NCBI GenBank assembly: GCA_015680685.1
Contig: MNCI01033342.1
Span: 48,014 to 90,251 of the forward strand
Direction of reading: 5' to 3'
Source of the DNA: Gnetum montanum
Lineage: Eukaryota > Streptophyta > Gnetopsida > Gnetales > Gnetaceae
Length of the DNA stretch: 42,238 bases
Part shown: positions 9,982 through 22,800 of the stretch, one piece after another
Layout: every line of letters begins with the position of its first letter
How positions within the stretch are numbered: the stretch's first letter is position 1
Notes under the pieces: model-generated
The model's database searches: none
Told to the model about the DNA's origin: nothing
The model's input: the letters and a program-made list of their open reading frames with translations, nothing else
Position numbers and translations under genes: made by a program

Positions 9982-12900
9982 AGATATCTTAATGAAGCTA
10001 GAATCATCCTAAAGAGCTTGGAATCAAGCATAAAACCTCAAAATATGACAAAGGAGGCAAGGATGCATCGCAAAGAACCAATAACCTCAACCAAAGATGC
10101 TAGACTACAAACACATGGCACACAAAATACTTCTCCAAATCTATGGCTTACAATTGACATATAAATTGCCACTGGATGCCTCATCAATTATAAAGATGAA
10201 AACCTAAAACAACCATCTACAATAATGTTGGTCTTCTTTTCTCTTTTCTATGTTGATGATCTATCTAAAAATTTTATAAACTTATTTTTTTAGTTTTTTG
10301 GTACACCACCAAACATCTAAGGTTTTCATAATTAAGGATCACTTCTTTTCCACAAGTTATGCTCATAAACAAGTGGTTATGGAAAATCTTACAAGAATTA
10401 GGGTCAAACATATCTCATATTAAGGAAAGCAAGATTATTGTTTTACGTAATTAAAAAATTGCACCTTCATGAGCTATGACATAAAACATAGTTAAATCTT
10501 TTGCCTACCTTAATGGTCAACCCATCATGGATAAGATAAAGATACTAAGATTATAATATTCAAATGCATCCCTTAACTTAATTAGTCCATATTGATGAGA
10601 TTAAATGATACCATGATGAGAAATAATTAAGAAAAAATTGAAACAACCATGAATGGCTTTAGTGTAAACTATTCAAAGAATACCTTGTGATAAAATTATA
10701 GTTTCTATAAGTTATTCATTTCTCAAGTTGTATCATACCATACTTGTCTTATACCTTTTTACAAAATATGGGTTACATCCCTACAAATCAATTAATGATT
10801 TTCAACTAATAAGCTTAGACCTCTCCTTCACCCTCAAGAATCTTTGAATGTCAAATCTAAATCTTGTTTGGTATACCACTTTACAATTAGATGAACCTTG
10901 GAACAAAACATTTTTAACCTTCAATCAAGGTTATTTTGAAATTTGAATTTCCTAAACATTGCAGTGAAACCACTTATTACAAGGTCAATAAAAACTAAAA
11001 CTCAAAAGGTAGAAAATCCACTTCTTTTAAAAGCCAAAGTCAAAGCCTAAACATTTACCTTACCTTAAGGATACTAAAATGTAAGCTTAAACATTTACAT
11101 GACCTTAATGATATCAAAATGCAACATGTGAAGTTGCCAATTTGCCAAGGAACTTAAAGTGGGTTAAGCTTTATTTTTACACCATGACATATGCACTTAT
11201 TTTTCTAAATAGAATGGATAAACAAAAAAAGCAAAATTCTTTAAATTTTTCTAATCATCCAACTTGAAATTCATTGGTGCTTGATGAATATTCACAAGAA
11301 CCACCACAGGTTTCTATTAGAATTGGAACAACACACATCATTATCGTTTGGGGGCATCGTAAAAGGATAGTCAACACAATTAAGGTTCCAAATTCTATGA
11401 TTACTATTGTTCACTTAACTTCAACACCTATCACAATTTTAACATTAAAACTCAGTCAAAAGTGTAACAACTAATGTTAAGATCACACCACAAAATCCAT
11501 TATGTACAAACCAACCCAGAATTATAGGCAAAATATCAAGCATCTCTTTGAAAACTGTCAAACTATGTTCCAACCTTCAAATCCACTCCCTCTATGCAAT
11601 GTTAAATCCAAGGATGATAGGCAAATATCAAGTCCATTTCTCAAACCCAACCACTTGCATTTCAACATTCAAATCCATTCATTCTATCCAATGTTAAATT
11701 TGGTCATGTTAGCCTTAACAATAGTTTCCTTAAGGCTAACCAAAGGCATTGTCTCCATGTAAAAAAATCAAGTTGCACCAAATTTGCAATAAGAAATCAT
11801 TTTTTAACAAACTAACTTTAACTTCACTAGCCTAGACAAATTTGAAAGCATTTATAAACATAGTGGCATGCTGTGCCTAGAATACACATCTCTGACTTTC
11901 AACCCTATTCCAATATACTAATTCTATGAAGTGATTGCATAAGTGGCAATTACGCACTTGATTAGGCACTTGATCACAATTGCAAGAAAAGATTGCACCG
12001 ATTTGGTGTGACCACGATTTTTGCAATGACTCTATGCCACTCAGGCAACCAATCTTTGTTGTGCAACAAAGTTGTTGCCTTAGACTTTAAAAAGTGATGC
12101 ATGAGTTTTAATGGATGTAATTGCCCGCTATGGAAGGCATGCATCAATTTTAATGAATGTAACTTCCAATATGACAAGCATGATATGAGTCCAACGACAA
12201 CATATTTAATATTCTGAATGGTTTGTCACCGATGCAAAAACTACAATGATTAAAATAGAAATTGAAGTTTTCAAAGTCTGTAAATAGTCGACAAAGTTTG
12301 ATTTTTGTGGAAGAACCATATATCCAATGATGATAGATAATAATCTAATGCCTTGGAAGGTAGAGAGTATCCAACAAAGCTAAATTGTAACCCACTCACC
12401 TTCTCATCCATCCATCACTATTCTTCTCTAACTTTATTTAAAATAAAATACATTTTAAAAATTTAGAATCTAACTTTTTAGAATGTATTTTATTTTAAAT
12501 AAATTTATGAAACAAAAGCTATGAATGTAGAAGTTGGGGAAAAAAATGAATGGTGACCAACTATATCCAAAACTAAATAGTGTGCATAAAATTATATTGG
12601 AAAAACAAATGCATTGTTTATACTTCTTCATGATAAAAAAAACATATAGCATATACTAAAATATGAAGTCTAGTTTTGACAAGCAACTTGGTTTAAACCA
12701 AAGATTATGCTATAAAGATATGGTTTAGATTTCTAAAGAATTTACAGAGACCTTAAAAGACCTAGTGTAACTTAATGTTTGAATTATTAAGCTTTTATTT
12801 TTCCTTAACATAATAGATGTTAGGGTATTGTTGAAGTAAAATTATAAAAATATCTTTGTTAAAGAGCTTGCTAAAAGATTTTCCTCCACTAGGACTCCAA

Positions 12901-13078
12901 ATATCACGAATGATATGTTAAGCCTTAGTCTTGCTTTTTTCTAACTGCTTGTTTTTTCACTTCTCACGACAATGTTAATTGAAGTTTGGAAGTGGAATCC
13001 ATCTTTTAGTGTTGCTTGACACTACAACATTAATTCTAATTCATGCTTTTCAGTTATGATTTATACTGCATGTACATG
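9982..13078. other. AT-rich 3' flank, no gene recognised
   Basis: Only short chance open frames on either strand. No exon, LTR boundary or transposon protein was recognised, apart from the hairpin at 12433-12503. It may include the decayed LTR of M3, but the motifs of the other LTRs are missing. Confidence 0.5.
12433..12503. repeat. Near-perfect AT-rich hairpin (inverted repeat)
   Basis: The arms at 12433-12461 and 12475-12503 are complementary over 29 bp with one mismatch, around a 13-nt loop. The outer 22 bp (TTTATTTAAAATAAAATACA and two more) are perfect. It could be a small MITE remnant or a structured element. It lies about 1.3 kb past the end of the complex I gene. Confidence 0.8.
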
Positions 13079-13207
13079 GAATGCAACCAAAGCCTTTTAT
13101 TAACATTATGTGAATGCAACCAAATCCTTTTATTAACATTATGTAGTTAAAGCAAAAAAAGACTTATTAAAATTATGTAGTAAAAGCAAAGGAAGACTTT
13201 TTATTAG
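13079..13207. repeat. Two short tandem duplications
   Basis: GAATGCAACCAAAGCCTTTT with its 13-bp continuation occurs at 13079 and again at 13112 (33-bp period, one difference). A second pair of about 35-bp units built on TTAAAGCAAA...GACTTATTA follows at about 13143-13207. Confidence 0.7.
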
Positions 13208-13362
13208 AATGGAGTGTTATTTAACCTAACTTGTATTTTAATCAATTTCAGTTACATGAATCTGAATTTTTGTATATTTAAGTACATTTATAATTATTTT
13301 AAATATTTTAAGTCCAACTCTTTGATGGACTATTTGACTGATTATTTGACAACTAGCCAACT

Positions 13363-13486
13363 CCCACTCATTTATGAAGATGCCCACTCATTTATGAAGA
13401 TGCCGACTACAACCCAAATCGGACAACTTATGAAGATGCCCACTCATTTATGAAGATGCCGACTACAACCCAAATCGGACAACTTA
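13363..13486. repeat. Nested 20-bp and 56-bp tandem repeat
   Basis: CCCACTCATTTATGAAGATG occurs at 13363, 13383 and 13439. The last two copies head a 56-bp unit (13383-13438 and 13439-13486, the latter lacking its last 8 bp) containing CCGACTACAACCCAAATCGG. It lies just beyond the predicted 3' UTR. Confidence 0.85.
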
Positions 13487-13589
13487 AACAGTGATTCTAA
13501 GCAGCATAATATTTTTCTTCAAGGATTCAACTTTTCCATTGGATGAAGAAAAACATGGGTCAACTATTAAATAACAAGTGGATTATAAC

Positions 13590-13836
13590 AACAGATCTGG
13601 ACAGATTTATTCTTCTGGCATAGTCCAATCCAGTTAAGAACAATCAAATTTAAATCATAATAAGCATGATAATCAATAAAAATAATTTTTCAGGTAAACT
13701 AACAGCTGATAGACCTGAATTGGATTCCAATGCTGCCAAAATGTTTGCAAGCATTGTTTACGACCAAAAACAATCTCACAAAACTGAGGAAGAAAACAAC
13801 CTTCTTTACAAGCATTTTTTATGACAAAAAGCCATC
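13590..13836 (-). terminator. 3' UTR and candidate poly(A) signal of the complex I gene
   Basis: Downstream of the TAA the minus strand carries about 225 nt of T-rich sequence and then a canonical AATAAA at 13611-13606. Cleavage would be expected 10-30 nt further on, near 13590. An earlier CATAAAA-like site lies about 15 nt after the stop. The exact end is an inference. Confidence 0.4.
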
Positions 13837-13881
13837 TTATGAATCTGCATCTTGATTTTTTCGTGCAATTCCTGCAACAAC
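13837..13881 (-). CDS. NDUFA3: Exon 3 (C-terminus) of the B9/NDUFA3-like gene
   Basis: 45 nt encoding VVAGIARKNQDADS and TAA. It is preceded by a pyrimidine-rich acceptor ending CTCTTAG. Intron 2 between exons 2 and 3 is 108 bp (13882-13989), an ordinary plant size with GTAAC and TTAG ends. The short C-terminus is compatible with plant B9 proteins, which are shorter than the animal form (recalled, not checked). Confidence 0.8.
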   Translation of the reverse strand, partial: VVAGIARKNQDADS

Positions 13882-16800
13882 CTAAGAGCATAGGAAAAAA
13901 CTCTCAATGGTCTCCACATGAATATGAAGAACGTAAAAAGCAGTAGTCTAAACATAAAAATAGCAATGTCATCACTTTCTAAACGTTACCTTGCTAAGCC
14001 TTGGTTGAGGTACCGAATCTGCATTACCCATCGAGTCTAAAATTGGCTTAACAAATGCAGGAAGGATAATACCTACAAGTTATATAATCCGTTAGATATT
14101 TATGAATTTACTATTTGATTTTTAGGTTTATCAGGTCAATATATAGGATTAGAATTGCACATACAAGATATCAGTCACAGTATTAAGAGTATCCGGATAT
14201 GTATTAAATATATGGACAATAGTATTCACAGTAAAGAACTATCATAAGTGTGCTGGATTAAGACTACCATTTTATTATTTCAAACAATTAAATAACCTAA
14301 AAGAACATTAATATTAATAATAAAATTCAGGTAGTGTCATACAGGCAGCTAAACATATAAACATGCTTTGGAAATTCATTGATAAAGAATAGATGAAAAC
14401 GCTAATTTGATAAGTAACTATCCAGCATCATAAGAATTTCTTTGGATGCATGAAAAATCGAAGTTTTTCAGCAACTACCCAGCATCATAAGAATTCTTTG
14501 GATACATCTGTTTTACATCCATCTTTTTTCATCAACATCCAAATCACTACAGTGCTTGATTTGCATAAAGTACATGCCATGGAAGATTGCCATTATCAAT
14601 AATGGCCAAGCGGACGCATCGGCAAAATTGTCCATCCATGAAAAATGTATTTCAAAATCAGGACATAATGCATTTGTCTTAAAAGAAAATCTTTAAATAA
14701 ATTCTGTCTAATAGATCCATATTGTCTCTTGGCCTCCACATGGATGTGTAACAACTGACTTGATCAAAGATATATTAAGCTATTTAAAATATACCAATCT
14801 AAACTCTAAAACCCCAAATATATTATTTTAATAATTTCCAATGAAACCCTTTCAAAGGTCAATCTTCCCTTAGCATATTAAGCCGTTGTTGATACAACGT
14901 CATTACGGCATCAAAACACTTCGTATAAAAACAAATGCACAGTTCCATCCCTCAACAACCATCTTCTACTCTTTTGCCCACTTGTAACTTCTCCCACAAT
15001 ACCGTACCAACAAATTATCCAAGCAACCAATTGTGCCGGAGCACTCACTTCGCAGTACATCTTTACCTGACAAAGTGCAGGTTGCAGGCTCAAGTTAAAC
15101 TTCCGTAAAGGCTTGCAGTTCTCTAAAAGATTTAATATTTTTTAGGAGGGGAAGAATCCAATAACAAATTGTCTGTACGAAGATTGTTTTCTTAACACTC
15201 ACTGCTCAACCCTTAACTCTGTTGTCAATATCAAACATCTTGAATTCTGTAATAATAGTAAGCGTTAGGTTTCCTCGTATCCAAATATTACTAGAAACCC
15301 AATAGACCCTATCCATTCCACGTATTATGAAAAGGCCCTATAGCTATATTAATTATGCTTGTTAATCATGCTTAAAGCCCCCTTTTGACTGTTTTTAACA
15401 AGTGGTGATTGCTTGTTTACTGCTTCTCATATTCTGTAAGTATCAACCACCTCTAAATCTATTTTTGTTGGTCTTAAGTAGATGGATGGCTCCTCCTTTT
15501 CCTTGTATCCCTTGCAAAGCATACTCTTTTTTAAACTGTGAAGTTTCTATTTGTGTTAGATGTAATAAATTTTGGTCACTTGATTAATGACGTACTAAAT
15601 TCACAAGACTTTGGAAGCTTCCTTGCCTTCCTAAAATTATGTATTTTATGTGGTATCTTCTTTAGCAAGGTTTTCCTATTGGACAATGTCTTATGTGTTT
15701 GGGAGTGCCAAAACCTAAATATATGATATGCAATTCAACTAACAAATTTTTTCATTCCTTTTATGATTGTCTTTTTATCATGCATGCTTGGATTTGGGTC
15801 TTCCTTGTTAATGATTTCTTTCTTAATTGGAAAGAAACTGTTTTTGGAGATGCTTCTCCAATGAGTTACTTTTTATCTAGAAGTGCTTGTGTGTAGAGAG
15901 TATGTTGTGTTGGTGGTCCAGAGACTACCTCCCTTTTGGAATGGGGCCAAAAGGAATGTAGAGATCCTTGAGGGTTTAATGCTATCTTAATCACCATTGC
16001 AATCATTGTCATAGCCTTGTCCTAACAAATGGGGTTGGCTACATGAATTCTCTTTCATCATTTGCCTCTATGAAGAGCNTCTTGTAATATTCAACATCCA
16101 TTTAAGTATTCACATTTCTGCTACACTGATTTCTTGTTCATGCCTCTTTTATACTGCTAAAGTTGCCTTGGATGGTTTGATCATGTGTTAATAGGACCGG
16201 AGAATGTAGACCAGAACATACTTGGTTTCCTTGCATAAAGAAAGACATCCAAGATTTGGGTAGTATGGATTGTTTGGCTCTTGATAGAAGTGAATAAACA
16301 TAAAAGTACTTATATAGCCAACCTGATGTAGTTGGGAGAAGGCTTAGATGATGATGATTATTATAATAATGATACAAAAACTCCTCTTAATCTCTTGTAT
16401 TAAATTTCCATTTTGAATCAACCACACACCCCACCCCCACACACAGAAATTGTTTGGCATCTATATTAGAAATAATTATGAGAAAAGTACTTCTGCCCCT
16501 TATTCTCTTAAAAACAAAAAAAAAAGAATATTCCAAATGTTTTAAGACATGAAAAAGGCAGTCTTCCAATACAAATACAAATAAAACTCCCAAAAATGAT
16601 TTTGTGGAAATTGATAGTGTTTTCAGGAATTATTACAACCTGCTCTGCCAAGTTGGTTCTTTGGAAATTTCCGATAACCTCCCAAACAAGATTAAAGGTA
16701 CACAATTTTGAGGTCCAACTGGATATAACATTATTTTACTGAAGGAATAACATAGTATTTTACATTCAGGTTGAAAACCTCCTAAAATAGTGTCTGTTGC

Positions 16801-19800
16801 TAATGCAAGCAAAGCTCAAGCCCACAACAAAAGACTTGCAGGGTATACTGTTAGACCTCAACATTCTCATGTATAGCATGGGGACATAATGTGATGAATT
16901 ATCACCTAACCTAACCTTATCTAATCCTTATCATCTAATCCCACCTAACCTTATCACTGAATCCCACCTATCCTCATCACTTAATGTCCACCTAACCTTA
17001 TTACCTAACCCTCTCTCAAAAGCTATATAGCAAGGTATGTGGCCATTGTAAGAAGCAAGAAAAGGAGGGGGAGGCATTATTATGGTGCGTGTTCTATGCA
17101 GGAACAGAAGCAGAAAAGGGGAGAAGACTGGGATTATGGTGGCTATTATTATGGTGGGTTTCTGTAAATCTGATTTCTTAGAACTTCTTATCCCAATTAA
17201 AGGGAGATCTGAACATGTAATAATTCCTAGAGAACCTTTCCATTGTCATGTCATCTCAAGTCTAAATGAATCTCAGGTCGTATCAAATGATCAAAGTGTA
17301 AAAATGAATCTCAGGTCGTATCAAATGATCAAAGCGTAAACTTTGGAGGTGTCCTTGATCTCAATTATAGGGAGTGCGAACTGAACAAAAATTTAGATGC
17401 AACAAACTCCTTGACAGACATAACCCCTATGTCCATTCCTATGCCACACCCTATTACCAAACTTATAGGGAACTTTCTAAACTTCACATTGACAGATTAC
17501 CTTTTCACCAACATGACGGAAAAACTTTTCTATTTGGTGATCCTCCATCAATTGGTAAAGACAAGGATATTAGTGAAATCCTCACTATCCAATCCACAGA
17601 TAATAATCCAATTTATAACAACAATAATACTTACACTGATCAGAGAGCTTGCTTTTTGGATTTCAATAACTTGAATACATGGATACTTAGGATTGATGCA
17701 GCATCATCAAAATGAGGATGTGGTGCTGGAATTATGTTAATTCCTCCTAGGAAGCTCCAGAACTTAGGGCTATTCATTTTTCAAAACCTATGACAAAATA
17801 TGAAGCTTTAATCCACTAATTGAAATATGCTATTTATTTTTATCTTTCAAAGTAAAGATTTACAGTGAGTCACAAATGACTGTGAATCAAATCAAAAATG
17901 TTTATGTAGATAAGGACCCTTTAATAAGAGTAATCAAATCAAAAATGTTTATGTAGATAAGGACCCTTTAATAAGAGTAATCAAATCAAAAATGTTTATG
18001 TAGATAAGGACCCTTTAATAAGAGTATACAAGACATGTATTAGAATTGTTCAAAAAATTTGATCATATCACGTTAGAACATGTCCCTAGGGATGAAAACC
18101 ACATTCCTGATGCTTTAGCACAAATTGCTTGTGTTCTTGACCTTCCATTTCCTTATGGAGCTTGGGACTCAGAAATCATCATGGAAAATGTTGATTGTTA
18201 TGTCATCCTTGATAATGTGCCATCATTACAAGTGTTTGATGACAATCATCAAATTAGTTGTTTTCTTAGTAGTCAAGGGGAGTTGTACCAGACTCTTGCA
18301 GCTTCACACACTTATTCAAATGATTCAATTCTTATCAATGAAGTTTCATCCAATGCTATCGGTGGGAAAGCTCAATTTGAGAAAATGGATAATGAAATTG
18401 AAGTACTACAACATAAAGATTGGCAAATATTAGTAGAAACTGAAATTGTTTTAGTCAATAAAAAAAAAAAACAGGAACACCCTATTCGAATAGGTAAACA
18501 TTTACATCTTGATGAAAAGGATATATTGATCACACTGCTACACGAATTCAATGATCTTTTAGCCTAGTCCTATAAAGATTTTAAAAAGATTTAAAGGTTT
18601 ATAATCCACTTATCATTACACACACAATACAGTTAGACTTGAAACTAAACCTTTTAGACAAAATTTAAGACCAGTCAATCCTAAAATTGAACCTTTAATG
18701 AAAAACGAGATTGATAACCTTTTGGAATTTAAAATCATATATCCAATTAGACATTCTAGTTGGGTTTAGTCCCCTGTATGTAAGAAATTAGGAGAGATGA
18801 TTATGTCAACTTCAGAAATCTTAATGCATCTTGCATTAAGGTTAACTATCCACTTCCACTTATGGAGGAGCTGCTTCAAGCAGTAAATGGAGTGCAAATG
18901 TACTTGTTCTTATATGGATATTCAAGTTACAATCAAATCCTCGTGAACAAGAAAGATCAACATAAAAACAACTTTTGTTACAAAATGGAGAACATTATGC
19001 CAAAATGCATTCTGGATTATTGAATGCAGGATCAACCTTTCAATGTGCCATGGATAAAACTTTTGAAGGGATGATTAAGAAAAAACAGTCATTTATTTAG
19101 AATTCTTAACAATTTTCTCACATGATAAAGGAACCTATATTCAAAATCTTAAAAATGTATTTTGAGATGTAGGAAATATGACGTGACATTAAATGCTAAG
19201 AAGTTCATCTTTGGCATACAAAGTGGAAAATTCCTTTGTCACATAGTCACAAGAGAAAGTATTTTTATTGATCCTAAACGCATTAATGCTATCCTAGAAA
19301 TTCCTTATCCAAAAAGGATTTAAGAGCTTTCTTTGGGAAGATTAAGTTTATCAGGCAATTTATTCCTATGTTTGCTGAACTAGAAAGACCTCTTAACACA
19401 ATGCTAAAAAAGATGAGGACATTATATGGACTGTCGAACGCAAAAACGCTTTCTTGGCTATAAAACAAGCTGTAGTTAAAGCCCCAATTTTAGTTGCTCC
19501 TTGGTATAAAAATGATTTCCTTCTATATGCCTTCACAAGTGATCATACAACAGCTACCATTTTGACTCAAGAGATAGCTAATCAAGAAGAACAACCCCAT
19601 TGCTTATATGTCTGATGCACTTAAAAGATGCTGCGTTAAAATACTCACCCACAGAAAAACAACTGTAAGTTGTTATTAAAGCTCTAAAGAAATTTTACTA
19701 CTATCCGGTAAATGCTAAAGTTTTTGTTATTGTCCCTGATTCAGCCACTGTTGCATTATCCTAGTGAAAAACGAGCCAAATGGATTATGAAGTTGTAAGA

Positions 19801-22800
19801 GTATGACATTCAATGGAAGGTAGCCAAACTAGTAAACGCAATGCATTTTGCCCTAAATGATAGCACAAGCATCAACCCTAGAGAAACCAAAAGCCCCAAC
19901 TGAAAGCCCCCCAACTAAACCTCAATCCATACCTATACACGTGTTACAACTTGAAGATAATGAACCAGTCCCATTTGCACCAAACGACTTAAATGATCCT
20001 TGGTACAGAGCTATCAAATATTATTTGATTTTTCATCGTTGTCATTCAGATTTATCTAGGTACAAACGCAAACTATTAATATCAAGAAGGTCCAAATTTG
20101 ACATGATTAATGATAATTATTTTAGAAGGAACTTTGAAGGTTCTTTTCTGCTTAGATGCATTGATACATCTACGTCGACACAGATGCATCGACACATGCT
20201 TAGATGCATTAAGTCTTTGCCTATATAAAAATGCACATACCGCATTTATGGCATGTTAAGTCGATAGAGTAGCCAAGTTCTTGCAGTTTTCTTCCGTCCA
20301 AGTTAGAATATTTTCTAAGTGCCTGCAGTAGGACTTCAAGGATTATATGGATCCTTATTCGAACATCAATGTACCTGAACACTTTGATGTGTCGGCAATG
20401 AAGACGAGATTCTTGGACTTGCTTGCAGCACTTAAGAATAGTTTAACATTTCCATTCATGCATTTTATTCCTTATGCATTTTACATTCATGTCCTTAGTT
20501 AATTAATACATTTAACAATAATAATACATAAGTATGATCACCTCGAACATACCGTTAATGCTTGGTAATCCCAATGGTGTTATCACTTGGTTCACCCAAT
20601 AGCCTAATGCTTGGTAACCTAACAATGTTCGGGTAATTAGATTAAGGCAGTAGATAGTTAATTAGTTAATTCACAATTAATCATCTTTATTTTACACTTA
20701 GACTAAATCAAATAAAATAGAAAATATAAATATAAATCATGTGCCTTGGCTTACACTTAACCATACAAGTGAACTTGCACAAGTGAAGCCAAGAAGACAA
20801 CGTTGATGTCTCTAAGTCACTATCTTTGCCCATCAATGCACTTAGGAGCTAAGTCCATGGAATTCAACTGGATTGCTAGTGCAACACTTGTGATTCGTAT
20901 GGTTGGGCATAAGGACTACTTGTTGCTCATCATTGGCACCATTGTCAGGGATTTAGTTTAGCTAAGTGCACTATATAGAAAAGATAGTGAAATCATCTAA
21001 TGACATTGTAAAGGAAACTTAATGCTAAATCATGAAGAACCAAATAATAACAAATGCACACTATTTTGAACAATCACTGATATGGCTTCTTCTAGCAGAA
21101 AAGATTCTCCATCGCCATTCACAAGCAAATCCAATCAAAGGCAAGAGAGTCAGAAAATGCAAGTGCCTCAACAATTCCAAGTTGTCTACACCCATCTAGA
21201 TCCTTATACTCCTAGCTTCACCTTCATCGTGCATCAAGACGAGCAGCTGCAATGGGGACATGGAGGGCAACATTGTCTTGCTTCTTGACTAATCTATTCC
21301 CGCGATGTTGTTGAACAATCTCATCAAGTTCAGCATCGCTAAACTAAATGAGAAAGTTTAGCAGCCACTAAATAGGAGACCCTTGTTTAGAGGAAGGAGA
21401 GTCAAAAAAACGGAGAAGTGTAAAAGAATACAACAAAGACCCCTCCATCCGCAAAAGGCAGGTACATTGCTATGAGAATGAGGAGGAGGCACCACTTGAT
21501 AAAGTGGTGCAAATGAAAACCTTGTCGATCCAAAAATCTATTACTGAAATCTCAGCTAAGGTTGACAAGATGTGGAACTCCTTGGATGAGAAGTTCCAAT
21601 CTACTCTAAAGATTGCATAGGAACATAGAGATCAAGGAGGTAGTGGTTGTGAAAGGAGGAAGAAGAAAGAGGCTGAAAGAGAATATTGCAAAGATAAGAG
21701 CAAGGCTACGGCAGTTGAGGAGCTTGCAAGTTCAGAATCTGATGATGGTGGGTGTGACATTTGTCAATACAAACATCCCAAGGGATGTTGCCCTGTATTG
21801 TCACACTTACGAGAATCTGGGGTGTATGCTTTAAATCCTAGATTGGCTAAACAGCAAGCACCCGGGAGGTTGCCTTATCCACAAGGCAACTATCCGCAGC
21901 AATTCCACCAACGAGCTTACTATCCGAGTGGAGCACCGCCTCAACCTCAAGAACAATACCAACAGTGGTAACATCCATAGTCATGAGAGATGCCACCTTC
22001 AAGGTAGTAGTACCCTTATCACCAACCTAATCCTTATGGGTACTATGTTTAGTAGCCAATCTCTCTGCATGACTCTTCCAGTCATGCTTCCTTCTCACAC
22101 CACTACTACCCTCCGAAGTACTGCAAAGCACCTTCTTCAAGAGGGGAATCCCCATTTCCTTTCTATCCTCCTCAACATCTGTCCACTCCTACACCACCAT
22201 CATCAACTCCTCTACTACCTACTTCATCCATGCAAGGTGAAATACCCACCCAACCACAACAGAGAAATGCTATGAGGGTAGTAAACTTACAACCGACTCC
22301 TTAGTCAAGTGGTCCTGAATCCAAGCCTTGCAAGAGGTCATTTTTCAAAACCAACAACACCATAGAGCCCTCACAATCACCTATAGCTGTTAACCTTGCT
22401 ACTTCAACCTCTGAAAGTCCCATCAAGCAACCTTCAAACCAAAGTGCTCCCCAATTGCACATTGTCATGTTGAGCCATCCAATCACAGATTGGATCAAGG
22501 CCAACCATCTTCCCATGAAGAGATCTAATCTTGGAAGTCCTCTTATTTACTTGAGGATCATCGAAAATGAACCATGTAGGACTCTTTTGGATTTAGGTTC
22601 TAGAGTTAACCTAATTTCATAAGAAATCTACAAAGCTTGGAACCTACCTCCACTAAAAAAGAGCAACATCATATTGGAGCTAGCAAACCAATCCATCACT
22701 ATTTCTTTAGGATTGGTGGAAGACATTGTGACCACCATTTGTGGATGATCCTATCTTGCAGATTTCCTAGATATCCATGTGTAGAATTGCAAAAGGGACT

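Larger units (their letters stand above)
17040..20157 (+). mobile_element. Tat-like Gypsy element T, decayed and 3'-truncated
   Basis: Plus strand, in order: unassigned coding (17082-17640), a second (archaeal-type) RNase H (17650-18170), RT (18340-19330), the ordinary RNase H (19330-19850) and the start of integrase (19857-20166). It stops at the truncated 5' LTR of element A. No 3' remainder was recognised after A (31992 onward). Antisense to the host gene. Confidence 0.65.

Noticed and set aside
14911-15093. 60-codon minus-strand frame in intron 1 as an extra exon
   Set aside because: No recognised motif, and exons 1 and 2 already join without a gap in the family alignment.
16900-17010. 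Interstitial telomere repeat (CCCTAAA-like)
   Set aside because: The unit is CCTAACCTTATC, with the wrong period and sequence for the plant telomere repeat.
17885-18025. CRISPR-like array
   Set aside because: The 47-bp units are directly adjacent without spacers and lie in a transposon coding region of a plant.
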